Part shown: piece after piece, positions 55,857 to 64,000 of the stretch
How the letters are laid out: every line of letters starts with the position of its first letter
Numbering within the stretch: position 1 is the first letter of the stretch
NCBI GenBank assembly: GCA_965277835.1
Contig: OZ255841.1
Coordinates: 434,001 to 498,000, forward strand
Reading direction: 5' to 3'
Source: Arcticimaribacter sp965277835
GTDB lineage: Bacteria; Bacteroidota; Bacteroidia; Flavobacteriales; Flavobacteriaceae
DNA: 64,000 nucleotides
Notes under the pieces: model-generated
What the model saw: the letters and a program-made list of their open reading frames with translations, nothing else
Told to the model about the DNA's origin: nothing
Database searches by the model: none
Translations under genes and position numbers: made by a program

Positions 55857-56905
55857 AAAGAAGAATAGACATTAACAAAATAACACGCCCAACAGTTTTA
55901 AAACTTAAGTCATATCAATCTGCACGGCAAGAGTTTGTGGGTTCTGACCGCGAAATGATTCTTTTAGATGCTAATGAAAACCCTTTTAACACAGGGCTTA
56001 ACAGATACCCCGATCCATTTCAAGGGAAATTGAAGAAACGAATATCCGAAGTTAAAAGAGTAGAGGTCGAGTCAATTTTTTTAGGCAATGGGAGTGACGA
56101 AATAATTAATTTGCTAATAGTCGCTTTTTGTGAGCCAAAGCGCGATAAAATTATAATTGCTCCACCTACTTTTGGAATGTATAAGGTTGCAGCAGACTTA
56201 AACTCGGTTGAGGTCTTAGAAGTACCGCTTTTAGATGATTTTCAGCTGAATGTACCTGCAGTATTAGAAAAGGCATCAATACAGACTAAAATGATATTTA
56301 TACCCACGCCAAATAATCCATCGGGTAATTGTTTTCCTATGCGTGATTTAGAACAAATCGCTAAAGGCTTCCCTGGGCTAGTGGTTATAGATGAAGCCTA
56401 TATAGAATTTTCCCCTGGGGAAACAACAATAGATTGGTTAGGTCAATATGAGAACATTATAGTACTTCAAACGTTTTCTAAAGCACAAGGCTTAGCAGGG
56501 GCACGAGTAGGAATGGCTTTTGCACATCCCGATATAATATCTATTTTAAATAAAATAAAAGCGCCATATAATCTTAATGTAATTTCGCAAGAAGCGGTTT
56601 TTAACCGTTTAAATAACCCTAAGCAGGTTGAAAAAGAAATTAAAGTAATACTTGAAGAAAAGGAACTCTTGGTACTTAAAATAAATGAGTTGAAATTTAT
56701 TAAAAATGTATTTCCATCTGCTACTAACTTTATTTTAATACGTGTAGATGATAGCCAATTGAGATATCGACAATTAATTGAAAAAGGTATTGTTGTACGA
56801 AATCCTTCTAAACAATATTTGTGTGAAAACACACTTCGAATTACAATAGGAACTCCAGAAGAAAACAAAGCATTAATTAAGGCTTTAAAAACAATAGATT
56901 ATTAA
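55853..56905 (+). CDS. hisC: Histidinol-phosphate aminotransferase
   Basis: A PLP enzyme of 350 residues that converts imidazole acetol phosphate to histidinol phosphate with glutamate. LDANENPFNTGLNRYPDP near 40, PNNPSGN near 152, VIDEAYIEF near 178 and the PLP lysine in TFSKAQGLAGARVG near 208 are typical. Start overlaps the hisD stop (ATGA). hisB follows after 9 bp. Confidence 0.96.
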   Translation: MKRRIDINKITRPTVLKLKSYQSARQEFVGSDREMILLDANENPFNTGLNRYPDPFQGKLKKRISEVKRVEVESIFLGNGSDEIINLLIVAFCEPKRDKIIIAPPTFGMYKVAADLNSVEVLEVPLLDDFQLNVPAVLEKASIQTKMIFIPTPNNPSGNCFPMRDLEQIAKGFPGLVVIDEAYIEFSPGETTIDWLGQYENIIVLQTFSKAQGLAGARVGMAFAHPDIISILNKIKAPYNLNVISQEAVFNRLNNPKQVEKEIKVILEEKELLVLKINELKFIKNVFPSATNFILIRVDDSQLRYRQLIEKGIVVRNPSKQYLCENTLRITIGTPEENKALIKALKTIDY

Positions 56906-56914
56906 TATTAGGTA

Positions 56915-58048
56915 ATGAAGAAAGTACTTTTTATAGACCGCGATGGGACTTTGGTTCTTGAACCACCAGGGTATCAATTAGATTCAATTTCCAAATTAGA
57001 ATTTTATCCAAATGTATTCTACTATTTGAAAAAAATTTCTCAAGAGCTAGACTATGAATTCGTTATAGTGACTAACCAAGACGGGTTAGGAACTGATTCT
57101 TTCCCTGAAGACACATTTTGGCCTACTCATAATTTTATTATGAAAGCTTTTGAAAATGAAGGCATTACTTTTAATCAAGTTTATATAGATAAAAGCTTAC
57201 CCGAGGATAATGCCCCTACACGAAAGCCCCGAACAGGTTTATTAACAGAATACATGAACCCTAACTTATATGACATGAAAAAATCTTTTGTTATTGGAGA
57301 TAGAATAACAGATATGGAGTTAGCTAAAAACTTGGGCGCAAAGGGCATATACATACTTAACGAAGTTGGGTTAGGAGCAGAAGAAACCTCCGAGAATATA
57401 AGTTTAGAAAGTACAATTGCTATTAACACAAAGAATTGGAAAGATATATACGAGTTTCTGAAGCTCGAACAGCGTATTATAACGAGTAAGCGAACAACAA
57501 ACGAAACAAATATTAAATTAGAGCTAAACCTAGACGGAACAGGGAGAAGTAATATTGATACAGGGATTGACTTTTTTAACCATATGCTAGATCAAATTGC
57601 ACGACACGGTAATATAGATTTAGATTTACAAGTGGCGGGAGACCTTGAAGTAGATGAGCATCATACAATAGAAGACACTGCCATTGCCTTGGGAGAGGCT
57701 TTTGCAGAAGCATTAGGAGACAAATTAGGGATTGAACGCTACGGATTTTGTTTACCTATGGATGATTGCCTTGCACAAGTTTCTATTGATTTTGGAGGAA
57801 GAAATTGGCTAGTATGGGAAGCCGACTTTAAAAGAGAAATGATTGGTAAGATGCCTACAGAAATGTTTTATCATTTCTTTAAATCGTTTAGCGATGGTGC
57901 AAAAGCGAACTTGAATATCAAAGCTGAAGGGATAAATGAACATCATAAGATTGAAGCTATTTTTAAAGCGTTTGCAAAAGCCATTAAAGTTGCAGTAAAG
58001 CGAGATGCCGATAAAATGATATTACCTACTACAAAAGGTAGTCTCTAA
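56915..58048 (+). CDS. hisB: Bifunctional histidinol-phosphatase / imidazoleglycerol-phosphate dehydratase
   Basis: The 377-residue fusion has an N-terminal HAD phosphatase (about 1-165; FIDRDGTL with Asp8 and Asp10, IVTNQDGLG, FVIGDRITDMELA) and a C-terminal dehydratase (about 185-377) with duplicated metal motifs DFFNHMLDQIARHG, DEHHTIEDTAIALGEAF and INEHHKIEAIFKAF. It catalyses steps 6 and 8 of the pathway. The HAD zinc-loop cysteines of the E. coli enzyme are not evident here. Confidence 0.96.
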   Translation: MKKVLFIDRDGTLVLEPPGYQLDSISKLEFYPNVFYYLKKISQELDYEFVIVTNQDGLGTDSFPEDTFWPTHNFIMKAFENEGITFNQVYIDKSLPEDNAPTRKPRTGLLTEYMNPNLYDMKKSFVIGDRITDMELAKNLGAKGIYILNEVGLGAEETSENISLESTIAINTKNWKDIYEFLKLEQRIITSKRTTNETNIKLELNLDGTGRSNIDTGIDFFNHMLDQIARHGNIDLDLQVAGDLEVDEHHTIEDTAIALGEAFAEALGDKLGIERYGFCLPMDDCLAQVSIDFGGRNWLVWEADFKREMIGKMPTEMFYHFFKSFSDGAKANLNIKAEGINEHHKIEAIFKAFAKAIKVAVKRDADKMILPTTKGSL

Positions 58049-58064
58049 ATTACTATAAAGAATT

Positions 58065-58646
58065 ATGAAAGTAGCAATAATAGACTATGGCGCTGGAAAT
58101 ATAAAGAGTTTGCAATTTGCTTTGCAACGGTTAGGCGTTGAGGGAGTATTAAGTGCAAATCCAAATGAAATAAGAGCTGCTTCTAAGGTTATTTTCCCAG
58201 GAGTAGGTGAGGCGCGTAGTGCAATGCAAAAGTTAAAAGAGTCTAAGCTAGATTTAGTTATACCAGAATTAAAGCAACCAGTTTTAGGGATTTGCTTGGG
58301 AATGCAGCTGATGTGTACGCATAGTGAAGAGAATGACACAAAGGGATTAGATATATTCGATGTGAAGGTAAAACGCTTTAATAATGCTTTGAAAGTACCT
58401 CAAATGGGATGGAATACCATTAAGCCTATGGATTCTTTAATATTTAAGGGAATTAAAAATGAAGATTATATGTATATGGTACACAGCTATTATGCTGAAC
58501 TCTGTTCCGAAACAATAGGGCAAACTACTTATGGTATTACTTATAGTTGCGCGCTTCAAAACAACAACTTTTTTGGAATTCAATTTCATCCCGAAAAAAG
58601 CAGTAAGGCGGGTAATCATCTCCTATCTAATTTCTTAAAATTATAA
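58065..58646 (+). CDS. hisH: Imidazole glycerol phosphate synthase, glutaminase subunit
   Basis: The class I amidotransferase subunit (193 residues) supplies ammonia to HisF. It has Cys77 in LGICLGMQLM, the GAGN oxyanion-side motif at 10-13 and the His/Glu pair in GIQFHPEKSSKAG. Its partner hisF is two genes downstream. It follows hisB by 16 bp. Confidence 0.96.
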   Translation: MKVAIIDYGAGNIKSLQFALQRLGVEGVLSANPNEIRAASKVIFPGVGEARSAMQKLKESKLDLVIPELKQPVLGICLGMQLMCTHSEENDTKGLDIFDVKVKRFNNALKVPQMGWNTIKPMDSLIFKGIKNEDYMYMVHSYYAELCSETIGQTTYGITYSCALQNNNFFGIQFHPEKSSKAGNHLLSNFLKL

Positions 58647-58648
58647 TT

Positions 58649-59380
58649 ATGAGAATAATTCCTGCGATAGATTTAATAGACGGAGAATGTGTTCGACTTT
58701 CTAAGGGCGATTATGACACTAAACAGGTGTATAGTAAGAAACCTCTCGAAATGGCTAAAGTTTTTGAGGGACATGGTGTAAAATTTTTACACTTAGTTGA
58801 TTTAGATGGAGCTAAGTCAAAGCAAATAATTAATCATAAAATTTTAGAGACAATAGCAACTAAAACAAGCCTAAAAGTTGATTTTAGTGGAGGATTACGG
58901 TCTGATGATGATTTGCGAATTGCTTTTGAAAGCGGTGCCAATCAAGTGGTAAGCGGAAGTATAGCAGTTAAATCTCCTGAAATTTTTGAGTCTTGGCTTG
59001 AAACTTATGGGAACCATAAAATTATTCTTGGTGCCGATGTGAAAAAAGGAAAAATAGCTACCGATGGATGGTTAGAAACGTCTAACTATGAGCTAATAGA
59101 TTTTATTCAGGATTATATAAATAAAGGAGCTAGTTATGTCGTCTGTACGGATATTTCTAAAGATGGTATGCTAGAAGGCCCTGCTTTTGATTTATACACT
59201 GATATAATTAAAAAAGTAGAAAAAACTAAGCTTATTGCATCTGGAGGTGTCTCTGCTATAGAAGATGTTTTTAGACTAGCCGAAATAGGTTGTGAGGGGG
59301 TTATTATTGGAAAAGCAATTTATGAGAATAAGATTTCATTAAAACAATTAGAACATTTTATTATTAAAAATAATGGATGA
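58649..59380 (+). CDS. hisA: ProFAR isomerase
   Basis: A TIM-barrel enzyme of 243 residues that opens the ribose ring of ProFAR. The opening PAIDLIDGECVRLSKGDYD carries the first catalytic Asp, DFSGGLRSDDDL near 75 and TDISKDGMLEGP near 169 the second half, and the duplicated half-barrel pattern is shared with HisF. Its last 8 bp overlap the start of the DinB-like gene. Confidence 0.96.
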   Translation: MRIIPAIDLIDGECVRLSKGDYDTKQVYSKKPLEMAKVFEGHGVKFLHLVDLDGAKSKQIINHKILETIATKTSLKVDFSGGLRSDDDLRIAFESGANQVVSGSIAVKSPEIFESWLETYGNHKIILGADVKKGKIATDGWLETSNYELIDFIQDYINKGASYVVCTDISKDGMLEGPAFDLYTDIIKKVEKTKLIASGGVSAIEDVFRLAEIGCEGVIIGKAIYENKISLKQLEHFIIKNNG

Positions 59381-59882
59381 CCTTATAATTAACGAGTTTA
59401 AGCAAAACTCTATTTTTCGTTTAGAAGAAAGCTTACGAATGATACGTTTAGCATTTGAGAAAGTTGAGGATGATTTGGTATGGAAGCGTCCAATACCAAA
59501 AGGTATGTCTCTTGGAAATCAAATTCTGCATATTTGCGGAAATATGACACAATATGTTATTGCATCATTGGGGGAACAAGAAGATAACCGCCAAAGGGCT
59601 AAAGAATTTGACGCAGATTTAGGGTATAATACTATACAGCTGCTTGAAAAACTTACAAGTGTGGTAGCAGAAGCTAAAGAAATCATAGTAACAACTTCTC
59701 AAGAAAAATTTGTAAAGATTAGAGATGTCCAAGGGTTTAGCCTTTCGGGTATTGGTGTTTTGTTACATGCTGTTGAACATTTTTCTTACCACACAGGGCA
59801 AATTGCTTTTTGGATAAAACAAGAAACACAAGAGGACTTGGGGTTTTACACAGGAATAGATTTAACAGTTAAAAACAAGTAG
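59373..59882 (+). CDS. DinB/YfiT-type metal-binding four-helix protein inside the his operon
   Basis: The 169 residues resemble the DinB (DUF1572-like) four-helix bundle with the metal triad His53 (QILHICGN), His136 and His140 (HAVEHFSYH). Members include metal-dependent thiol transferases, but most, like this one, have no known reaction. It overlaps hisA by 8 bp and ends 1 bp before hisF, so it is translated as part of the his message. No known histidine step is unassigned in this operon, so its role there is unexplained. Confidence 0.85.
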   Translation: MDDLIINEFKQNSIFRLEESLRMIRLAFEKVEDDLVWKRPIPKGMSLGNQILHICGNMTQYVIASLGEQEDNRQRAKEFDADLGYNTIQLLEKLTSVVAEAKEIIVTTSQEKFVKIRDVQGFSLSGIGVLLHAVEHFSYHTGQIAFWIKQETQEDLGFYTGIDLTVKNK

Positions 59883-59883
59883 A

Positions 59884-60639
59884 ATGCTTACTAAACGTAT
59901 TATTTCGTGTTTAGATATAAAAGACGGTAGAACAGTTAAGGGTATAAACTTTGTAAACCTTAGGGATGCAGGAGACCCTGTAGAGTTAGCATATAAGTAT
60001 GCAGAACAACAAGTAGACGAATTAGTTTTTCTTGATATTTCTGCAACGGAGCAAAAGCGAAAAACATTGGCAGATTTAGTGCAAAAAGTTGCACGAGCAA
60101 TTGATATACCTTTTACAGTAGGTGGTGGTATTAGTTCGGTTGAGGATGTTAAGCTTTTACTAAACAATGGAGCAGATAAGGTATCGATTAACTCGGCAGC
60201 AGTAAAACGCCCTGAGTTGATTAATGAATTAGCAACGCAATTTGGTAGTCAATGTATTGTTGTAGCAATGGATGCAAGGCAAATTAACAATCAATGGAAA
60301 ATTCATTTGGTAGGAGGGAAAGTTCCTACCGAAATTGATTTGTTCGATTGGGCAAAAGAAGTTGAACACCGTGGGGCAGGAGAGATATTGTTTACTTCTA
60401 TGGACCATGATGGTACAAAAATGGGCTTTGCAAATGAGGCGTTAAGTCAAATTTCGAGAGACGTTAACATTCCTGTAATAGCTTCGGGCGGAGCAGGGGG
60501 AGTACAAGATTTTGTTGATGTATTTACTAAAGGAAAAGCAGATGCAGCTTTGGCAGCAAGTATATTTCATTTTGGTGAAATTGAAATTCCTGATTTAAAA
60601 CAAAAACTTAAAAAGGAGCAGATTGCCATTCGTATATAA
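59884..60639 (+). CDS. hisF: Imidazole glycerol phosphate synthase, cyclase subunit
   Basis: A TIM-barrel cyclase of 251 residues that uses HisH-derived ammonia to form IGP and AICAR. Catalytic Asp11 is in SCLDIKDGRTVKG and Asp130 in VVAMDARQ; FTVGGGISSVEDV and IASGGAGGVQDF bind phosphate. AICAR returns to purine synthesis, where purC at 29613 acts two steps earlier. Confidence 0.97.
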   Translation: MLTKRIISCLDIKDGRTVKGINFVNLRDAGDPVELAYKYAEQQVDELVFLDISATEQKRKTLADLVQKVARAIDIPFTVGGGISSVEDVKLLLNNGADKVSINSAAVKRPELINELATQFGSQCIVVAMDARQINNQWKIHLVGGKVPTEIDLFDWAKEVEHRGAGEILFTSMDHDGTKMGFANEALSQISRDVNIPVIASGGAGGVQDFVDVFTKGKADAALAASIFHFGEIEIPDLKQKLKKEQIAIRI

Positions 60640-60652
60640 AACAAATAATATT

Positions 60653-61258
60653 ATGACTTTAAATTTTAATAAAAATGTTGATGGATTACTACCTGCCATT
60701 ATTCAAGATATAAAAACGCAAAACGTACTTATGCTAGGGTATATGAACGAAGAAGCCTTAGCACAAACGCAAAAAAGCGGGCAAGTAACTTTTTATAGTC
60801 GCTCAAAAAAACGTTTATGGACTAAAGGCGAGGAGAGTGGTAATTTCCTCGAAGTTGTTAGTATCTCCGAGGACTGTGATAAAGATACATTGTTAATACA
60901 GGTTAATCCAAAAGGACCGACCTGCCACAAAGGGACTGATACTTGCTGGGGAGATAAAAATGTAGCTTCTTATGGTTATTTAACAGAGTTAGAACAAATA
61001 ATTGACCAAAGAAAAAATGGCCACTTAGATGAAGAAAAGGAGAGTTATGTGGGTTCTTTGTTTGAAAAAGGGATTAATAAAATTGCGCAAAAAGTAGGGG
61101 AAGAAGCAGTAGAAACAGTTATTGAAGCCCTTGATTCGGACGATACTTTATTTTGTAATGAAAGTGCCGACTTATTATTTCACTTTTTAATTTTACTACA
61201 GGCAAAAGGATACCGATTAAATGATATTGTTCAGGTCTTGGAGGGGCGTAAAAAATAA
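60653..61258 (+). CDS. hisIE: Fused phosphoribosyl-AMP cyclohydrolase / phosphoribosyl-ATP pyrophosphatase
   Basis: I chose the ATG at 60653, giving 201 residues; the frame extends upstream to 60623 but would overlap hisF. HisI (about 1-105) has VLMLGYMNEEAL, FYSRSKKRLWTKGEESG and the zinc motif CHKGTDTCWG. HisE (about 115-201) has EKGINKIAQKVGEEAVETVIEA. It performs steps 2 and 3 and closes the operon. Confidence 0.96.
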   Translation: MTLNFNKNVDGLLPAIIQDIKTQNVLMLGYMNEEALAQTQKSGQVTFYSRSKKRLWTKGEESGNFLEVVSISEDCDKDTLLIQVNPKGPTCHKGTDTCWGDKNVASYGYLTELEQIIDQRKNGHLDEEKESYVGSLFEKGINKIAQKVGEEAVETVIEALDSDDTLFCNESADLLFHFLILLQAKGYRLNDIVQVLEGRKK

Positions 61259-61285
61259 ATTTTTATACATTTAAAGAAAAAAGAC

Positions 61286-61966
61286 ATGTCAGTAGTAGTC
61301 CCTAAAAACGTTTTTTCGTTCTTTAAAATGTTAAAGAAAAACAATAACAGAGAATGGTTCGAGACAAATAAAAAAGATTTTAAGGCTATTGAAAGCGAAA
61401 TAAAAGTTTTTGGTAATAGCATTAAAGATTTTCTTGAAGCAACTGAAAACGTTGATAAAGTAAAGCTTTTTAGAATTTATAGAGATGTTCGTTTTTCAAA
61501 AGACAAAACACCTTATAAAACGCACTTTGGCGTTACTTTTCATCGAGAAAAACCGAAGTATAGAGGAGGTTATTATATACATTTAGAGCCAGATAATAAT
61601 TTTTTAGCAGTTGGCTTTTGGGATCCTAATAAAGAAGACCTTTTGAGAATCCGAAAAGAATTTGAAATGGACTCAGGTGAATTTAGAGAAATAATGTTAA
61701 AACCTAAATTTAAAAAAGCTTGGGGTTCTTTATCTGGAGACGCCGTTAAGACTGCACCTAAAGGGTTTTCTAAGGAAGACCCTAATATTGATTTGATTCG
61801 TCAAAAAATGTTCTTGTTTTCAAAAAAATATAAGAATGAAGAGGTGCTTCAACCTGATTTTATGAAGCAAGTAGTTCAAGATTTTAAAGATGCACGCCCA
61901 TTTTTAGATTATATGAGTAGTGTACTTACAACCGATTTAAACGGAATTTCAATCATTGATAAATAA
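61286..61966 (+). CDS. DUF2461 family protein
   Basis: The 226 residues match the DUF2461/TIGR02453 family: FFKMLKKNNNREWFETNK near the start, RIYRDVRFSKDKTPYKTHFG near 65-84, and a YYIHLEPDN segment near 100. No enzyme activity is established for the family and no catalytic residues are obvious. It begins 27 bp after hisIE and could be read through from the his operon. Confidence 0.9.
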   Translation: MSVVVPKNVFSFFKMLKKNNNREWFETNKKDFKAIESEIKVFGNSIKDFLEATENVDKVKLFRIYRDVRFSKDKTPYKTHFGVTFHREKPKYRGGYYIHLEPDNNFLAVGFWDPNKEDLLRIRKEFEMDSGEFREIMLKPKFKKAWGSLSGDAVKTAPKGFSKEDPNIDLIRQKMFLFSKKYKNEEVLQPDFMKQVVQDFKDARPFLDYMSSVLTTDLNGISIIDK

Positions 61967-61987
61967 GTTTTCTAATTTTTAGATAAT

Positions 61988-62440
61988 ATGCGTTTTACTT
62001 TATTACTTATAGTTTTTGTGTTTACTACATTGAGCGTGAGTTCTCAACAAACTGACCCTAAAGTAGTTTTAGAGACTTTTTTTGATGCATACCATAGTAG
62101 AGATAGTATTCGCCTTAAACAACTATTTTCGGCAGATGCAGAAATGTATCGCGTAAGCAATAATCGTTCGGGTGAACCAACCCGAAAGTCAACAAATATT
62201 TCTCGTTTTATTACAGCGGTGTCATCTCGACCACTTTCTCCTGTCTGGGAAGAACGTTTAGGGGAACCTAAAGTACACAAAGATCAAAATTTAGCTGTTA
62301 TTTGGGTACCGTTTAAGTTTTATTTAGATGAAAAACTTCTGCTTTGTGGTGTTAATATGTTCACTTTATTTTGGAACGGTAATAGTTGGCTTATTACAGA
62401 ATTGAGTGATACTAATTATAAAGATTGTAATAACAAATAA
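61988..62440 (+). CDS. Secreted NTF2-like protein
   Basis: The 150 residues start with a signal peptide (MRFTLLLIVFVFTTLSVSS, then QQ) followed by a single NTF2-like cone domain (about 24-145; VVLETFFDAYHSRDSIRLKQ opening, LFWNGNSWLITEL near the end). NTF2-like proteins are small pockets with many uses, and nothing visible fixes the ligand. Periplasmic location is inferred. Confidence 0.8.
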   Translation: MRFTLLLIVFVFTTLSVSSQQTDPKVVLETFFDAYHSRDSIRLKQLFSADAEMYRVSNNRSGEPTRKSTNISRFITAVSSRPLSPVWEERLGEPKVHKDQNLAVIWVPFKFYLDEKLLLCGVNMFTLFWNGNSWLITELSDTNYKDCNNK

Positions 62441-62518
62441 AGTGTAAAGTAATATTTCACATAGAGCTTATTAATAGCTATAAAACAGTAAGTTATAAAA
62501 AATGATTTTTCAAAAAGA

Positions 62519-63034
62519 ATGAAGCAAATAATTGCGTTTTCAGGGAGTAATAGTTCCAAATCTATTAATGGGCAATTGATAAATCATGCGGCTACGTTAC
62601 ATAATAATATAGAAATTATTAGGCTTACTGATTATGAAATTCCTATCTATAGTTTTGATATTGAAGAAGAGGAAGGATTTCCAGAAGGGGTAAAGCAATT
62701 GCAAGAAAAGTTACTAGAAGCAAATCAATTATTAATAGCAACCCCAGAGCATAATGGTAACCTAACGGCTTTTTTTAAAAATAGTTTAGATTGGTTATCG
62801 CGGCGTGATAGAAAGTTTTTAGAAGGCAAAGAAGTTGTTATATTAAGCACTTCACCAGGGAAAGGTGGAGCATCTTCTGCTTCAAAAATTCTTGAAAATA
62901 TATTACCTTATTTTGGGGCAACTATAAAGTCAACTTTGAGTATTGGCAATTTCCACAAGGTTTTTGAAAATGGTACATTGATTGACGAAGATATTAATAA
63001 TAAGTTACTAGAAGTACTAAACTCTTTTACATAA
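62519..63034 (+). CDS. NADPH-dependent FMN reductase family flavoprotein
   Basis: The 171 residues have a flavodoxin-like fold: the phosphate-binding GSNSSKSINGQL (9-20), TPEHNGNLTAFFKNSLDWLSR near 80-100, the flavin-binding core of NADPH:FMN/quinone reductases, and STSPGKGGASSA near 118. It probably reduces FMN, quinones or azo compounds with NAD(P)H. It abuts the next gene with no gap. Confidence 0.88.
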   Translation: MKQIIAFSGSNSSKSINGQLINHAATLHNNIEIIRLTDYEIPIYSFDIEEEEGFPEGVKQLQEKLLEANQLLIATPEHNGNLTAFFKNSLDWLSRRDRKFLEGKEVVILSTSPGKGGASSASKILENILPYFGATIKSTLSIGNFHKVFENGTLIDEDINNKLLEVLNSFT

Positions 63035-63586
63035 ATGAAAAAATTTAAATGGCACATAGAATTAGCCTGTAGGCTGTATGTTTTTTTTATGCTGACTAGC
63101 TATGGTTTAGGTAAAATTATAGGTCAACAGTTTTATAGAAAAGGTGAACTACCCGAAGATGTCGCCGCTACAACTCTAGGTGAGGCAGGTAGTTTTGACT
63201 TAGCATGGACATTTATGGGGTATTCAAATACCTATATATGGTTTATAGGTACATTGCAAATAATAGGGAGTATATTGCTATTGTTTAACAGGACAAAGAT
63301 TTTTGGTATTGTTATTCTAATTCCCATTTTATCGAACATAATTGTTTTTGACGCTATTTTCTTTGATGATGGAAATTATGGAGCATTGGCAAGTGCCATA
63401 GTTTATTTTTCATTGCTATGCATTACGCTTTTTATTAATAAAGAGAATGTTATTAAATCTGTGAAGACGCTTTTATCCAGCTCTGTTGTTGTTTCTCACA
63501 AACTGAAATATTATGCTTTGGCAATTTTTATAGCATTGTTATTTTTTGTTCTCGATCAATTTTTGGTGAACCTGTTTGGGCATTGA
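63035..63586 (+). CDS. DoxX-like membrane protein of unknown function
   Basis: The 183 residues form about four to five transmembrane helices (about 8-28, 65-83, 88-112, 118-138, 156-180). The first helix with YGLGKIIGQQFYRKGELP and the central TFMGYSNTYIWFIGTLQIIGS resemble DoxX/DUF4064-like four-helix proteins. It directly follows the flavoprotein stop, so the two are co-transcribed and might act together in a redox process; that is an inference. Confidence 0.75.
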   Translation: MKKFKWHIELACRLYVFFMLTSYGLGKIIGQQFYRKGELPEDVAATTLGEAGSFDLAWTFMGYSNTYIWFIGTLQIIGSILLLFNRTKIFGIVILIPILSNIIVFDAIFFDDGNYGALASAIVYFSLLCITLFINKENVIKSVKTLLSSSVVVSHKLKYYALAIFIALLFFVLDQFLVNLFGH

Positions 63587-63629
63587 ATATTATTGATAGC
63601 TTATTTGGGTTTTTGAGGGTTTGTTAGAA

Positions 63630-64000
63630 TTAGTTATCGTTAAATTCTATTTCGTAGATAAGTCTTAGTGAAGCATTGTAATTTCCACCAAAAAGTTCTT
63701 TATTAAAAGGGACTTGTACACCCGCACCGATATAAAAATCATCTAATTCGATACCTACCTGTGGAGCTATTAAAAAGCTATGGCCGTTTTTTAAAAACGC
63801 GCCAGTTAACTCTACACCTAAAACAACCTCATTTTCAAAAGTATAGAGAAGTCCTAAATTATAATTTAGGGCTATACCTTCTTCTGATTCATCATCGTCA
63901 TCATCGTCGTCATCGTCTGCTGTATTAGACTCACTACCTAAAGGAATATCTAAACTTATTCTTGGATGTAAACTAAGGTCAAAAGGGGTTTTATATATGT
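63630..64000 (-). CDS. Outer-membrane beta-barrel-like protein, 3' part only
   Basis: Only the last 123 codons are inside the window; the gene runs off the right edge. The frame ends at TAA (63632-63630). Alternating hydrophobic and aromatic strands (LLYTFENEVVLGVELTGAF, SLRLIYEIEF) suggest the end strands of an outer-membrane barrel. A run of eight Asp followed by ESEE (about 63880-63918) would form an acidic loop. Family unknown. Confidence 0.7.
   Translation of the reverse strand, partial: IYKTPFDLSLHPRISLDIPLGSESNTADDDDDDDDDESEEGIALNYNLGLLYTFENEVVLGVELTGAFLKNGHSFLIAPQVGIELDDFYIGAGVQVPFNKELFGGNYNASLRLIYEIEFNDN

Overview
The window is chromosomal DNA of a low-GC marine-type member of the Flavobacteriia (Bacteroidota), most likely Flavobacteriaceae. 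Supporting signs are the gliding genes gldF and gldG, the type IX secretion regulator porX, the fused lpxC-fabZ gene, a bifunctional hisB, many Bacteroidota -7 promoter elements (TAnnTTTG), A-rich rather than Shine-Dalgarno start regions, and a Bacteroidota-like 16S sequence. No CRISPR array, prophage, insertion sequence or recognised defence island is visible. Almost everything is intact housekeeping sequence, so the interest lies mainly in regulation and in a few non-canonical enzymes.

Layout. 1-2.0 kb: M42 aminopeptidase and a DUF4294 protein. 2.1-7.4 kb: a complete rRNA operon (16S, tRNA-Ile, tRNA-Ala, 23S, 5S) with matching leader elements before 16S and 23S and a strong terminator. 7.5-10.8 kb: a short glycan locus (winged-helix regulator, ABC flippase, pseB-like dehydratase) ending at two tRNA genes. 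11-14.3 kb: an Nramp-like transporter, a HAD phosphatase and release factor 2 with a programmed +1 frameshift. 14.4-15.8 kb: a TauE/SafE transporter and an AsnC regulator bracketed by a 60-bp direct repeat. 15.9-24.1 kb: an exported metalloprotease, threonine aldolase, S9 peptidase, and a cysteine-synthase-like/AONS-like pair that may make sulfonolipid precursors. 24.1-28.5 kb: a SAM hydrolase-gldF-gldG-dnaN transcription unit. 28.6-36.9 kb: phoH, purC, topoisomerase IV, TerC, a lipoprotein and an XRE regulator. 37-46.2 kb: M14 peptidase, AsnC regulator, divergent PEP carboxylase, aroB, tsaE, porX and an HD hydrolase. 46.3-53.5 kb: lipid A initiation (lpxD, lpxC-fabZ, lpxA, a second lpxD-like gene) mixed with efp, sucD, fabG and a prohibitin-like protein. 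53.6-61.3 kb: a complete his operon in the order hisG-D-C-B-H-A-(DinB)-F-IE, preceded by an 18-codon His-rich leader peptide and a terminator that look like a transcription attenuator. 61.3-64 kb: DUF2461, an NTF2-like secreted protein, an FMN reductase, a membrane protein, and the 3' end of an outer-membrane protein gene.

How the parts fit: sulfonolipids, GldF/GldG and PorX all bear on the flavobacterial cell surface and gliding, and lpx genes supply lipid A. The best candidates for something not fully described are the compact his attenuator (53588-53703), the repeat-bracketed transporter/regulator module (14391-15830), the cysteate-synthase candidate (21757-22794), and the Nramp-like and PEPC proteins that lack canonical active-site residues.
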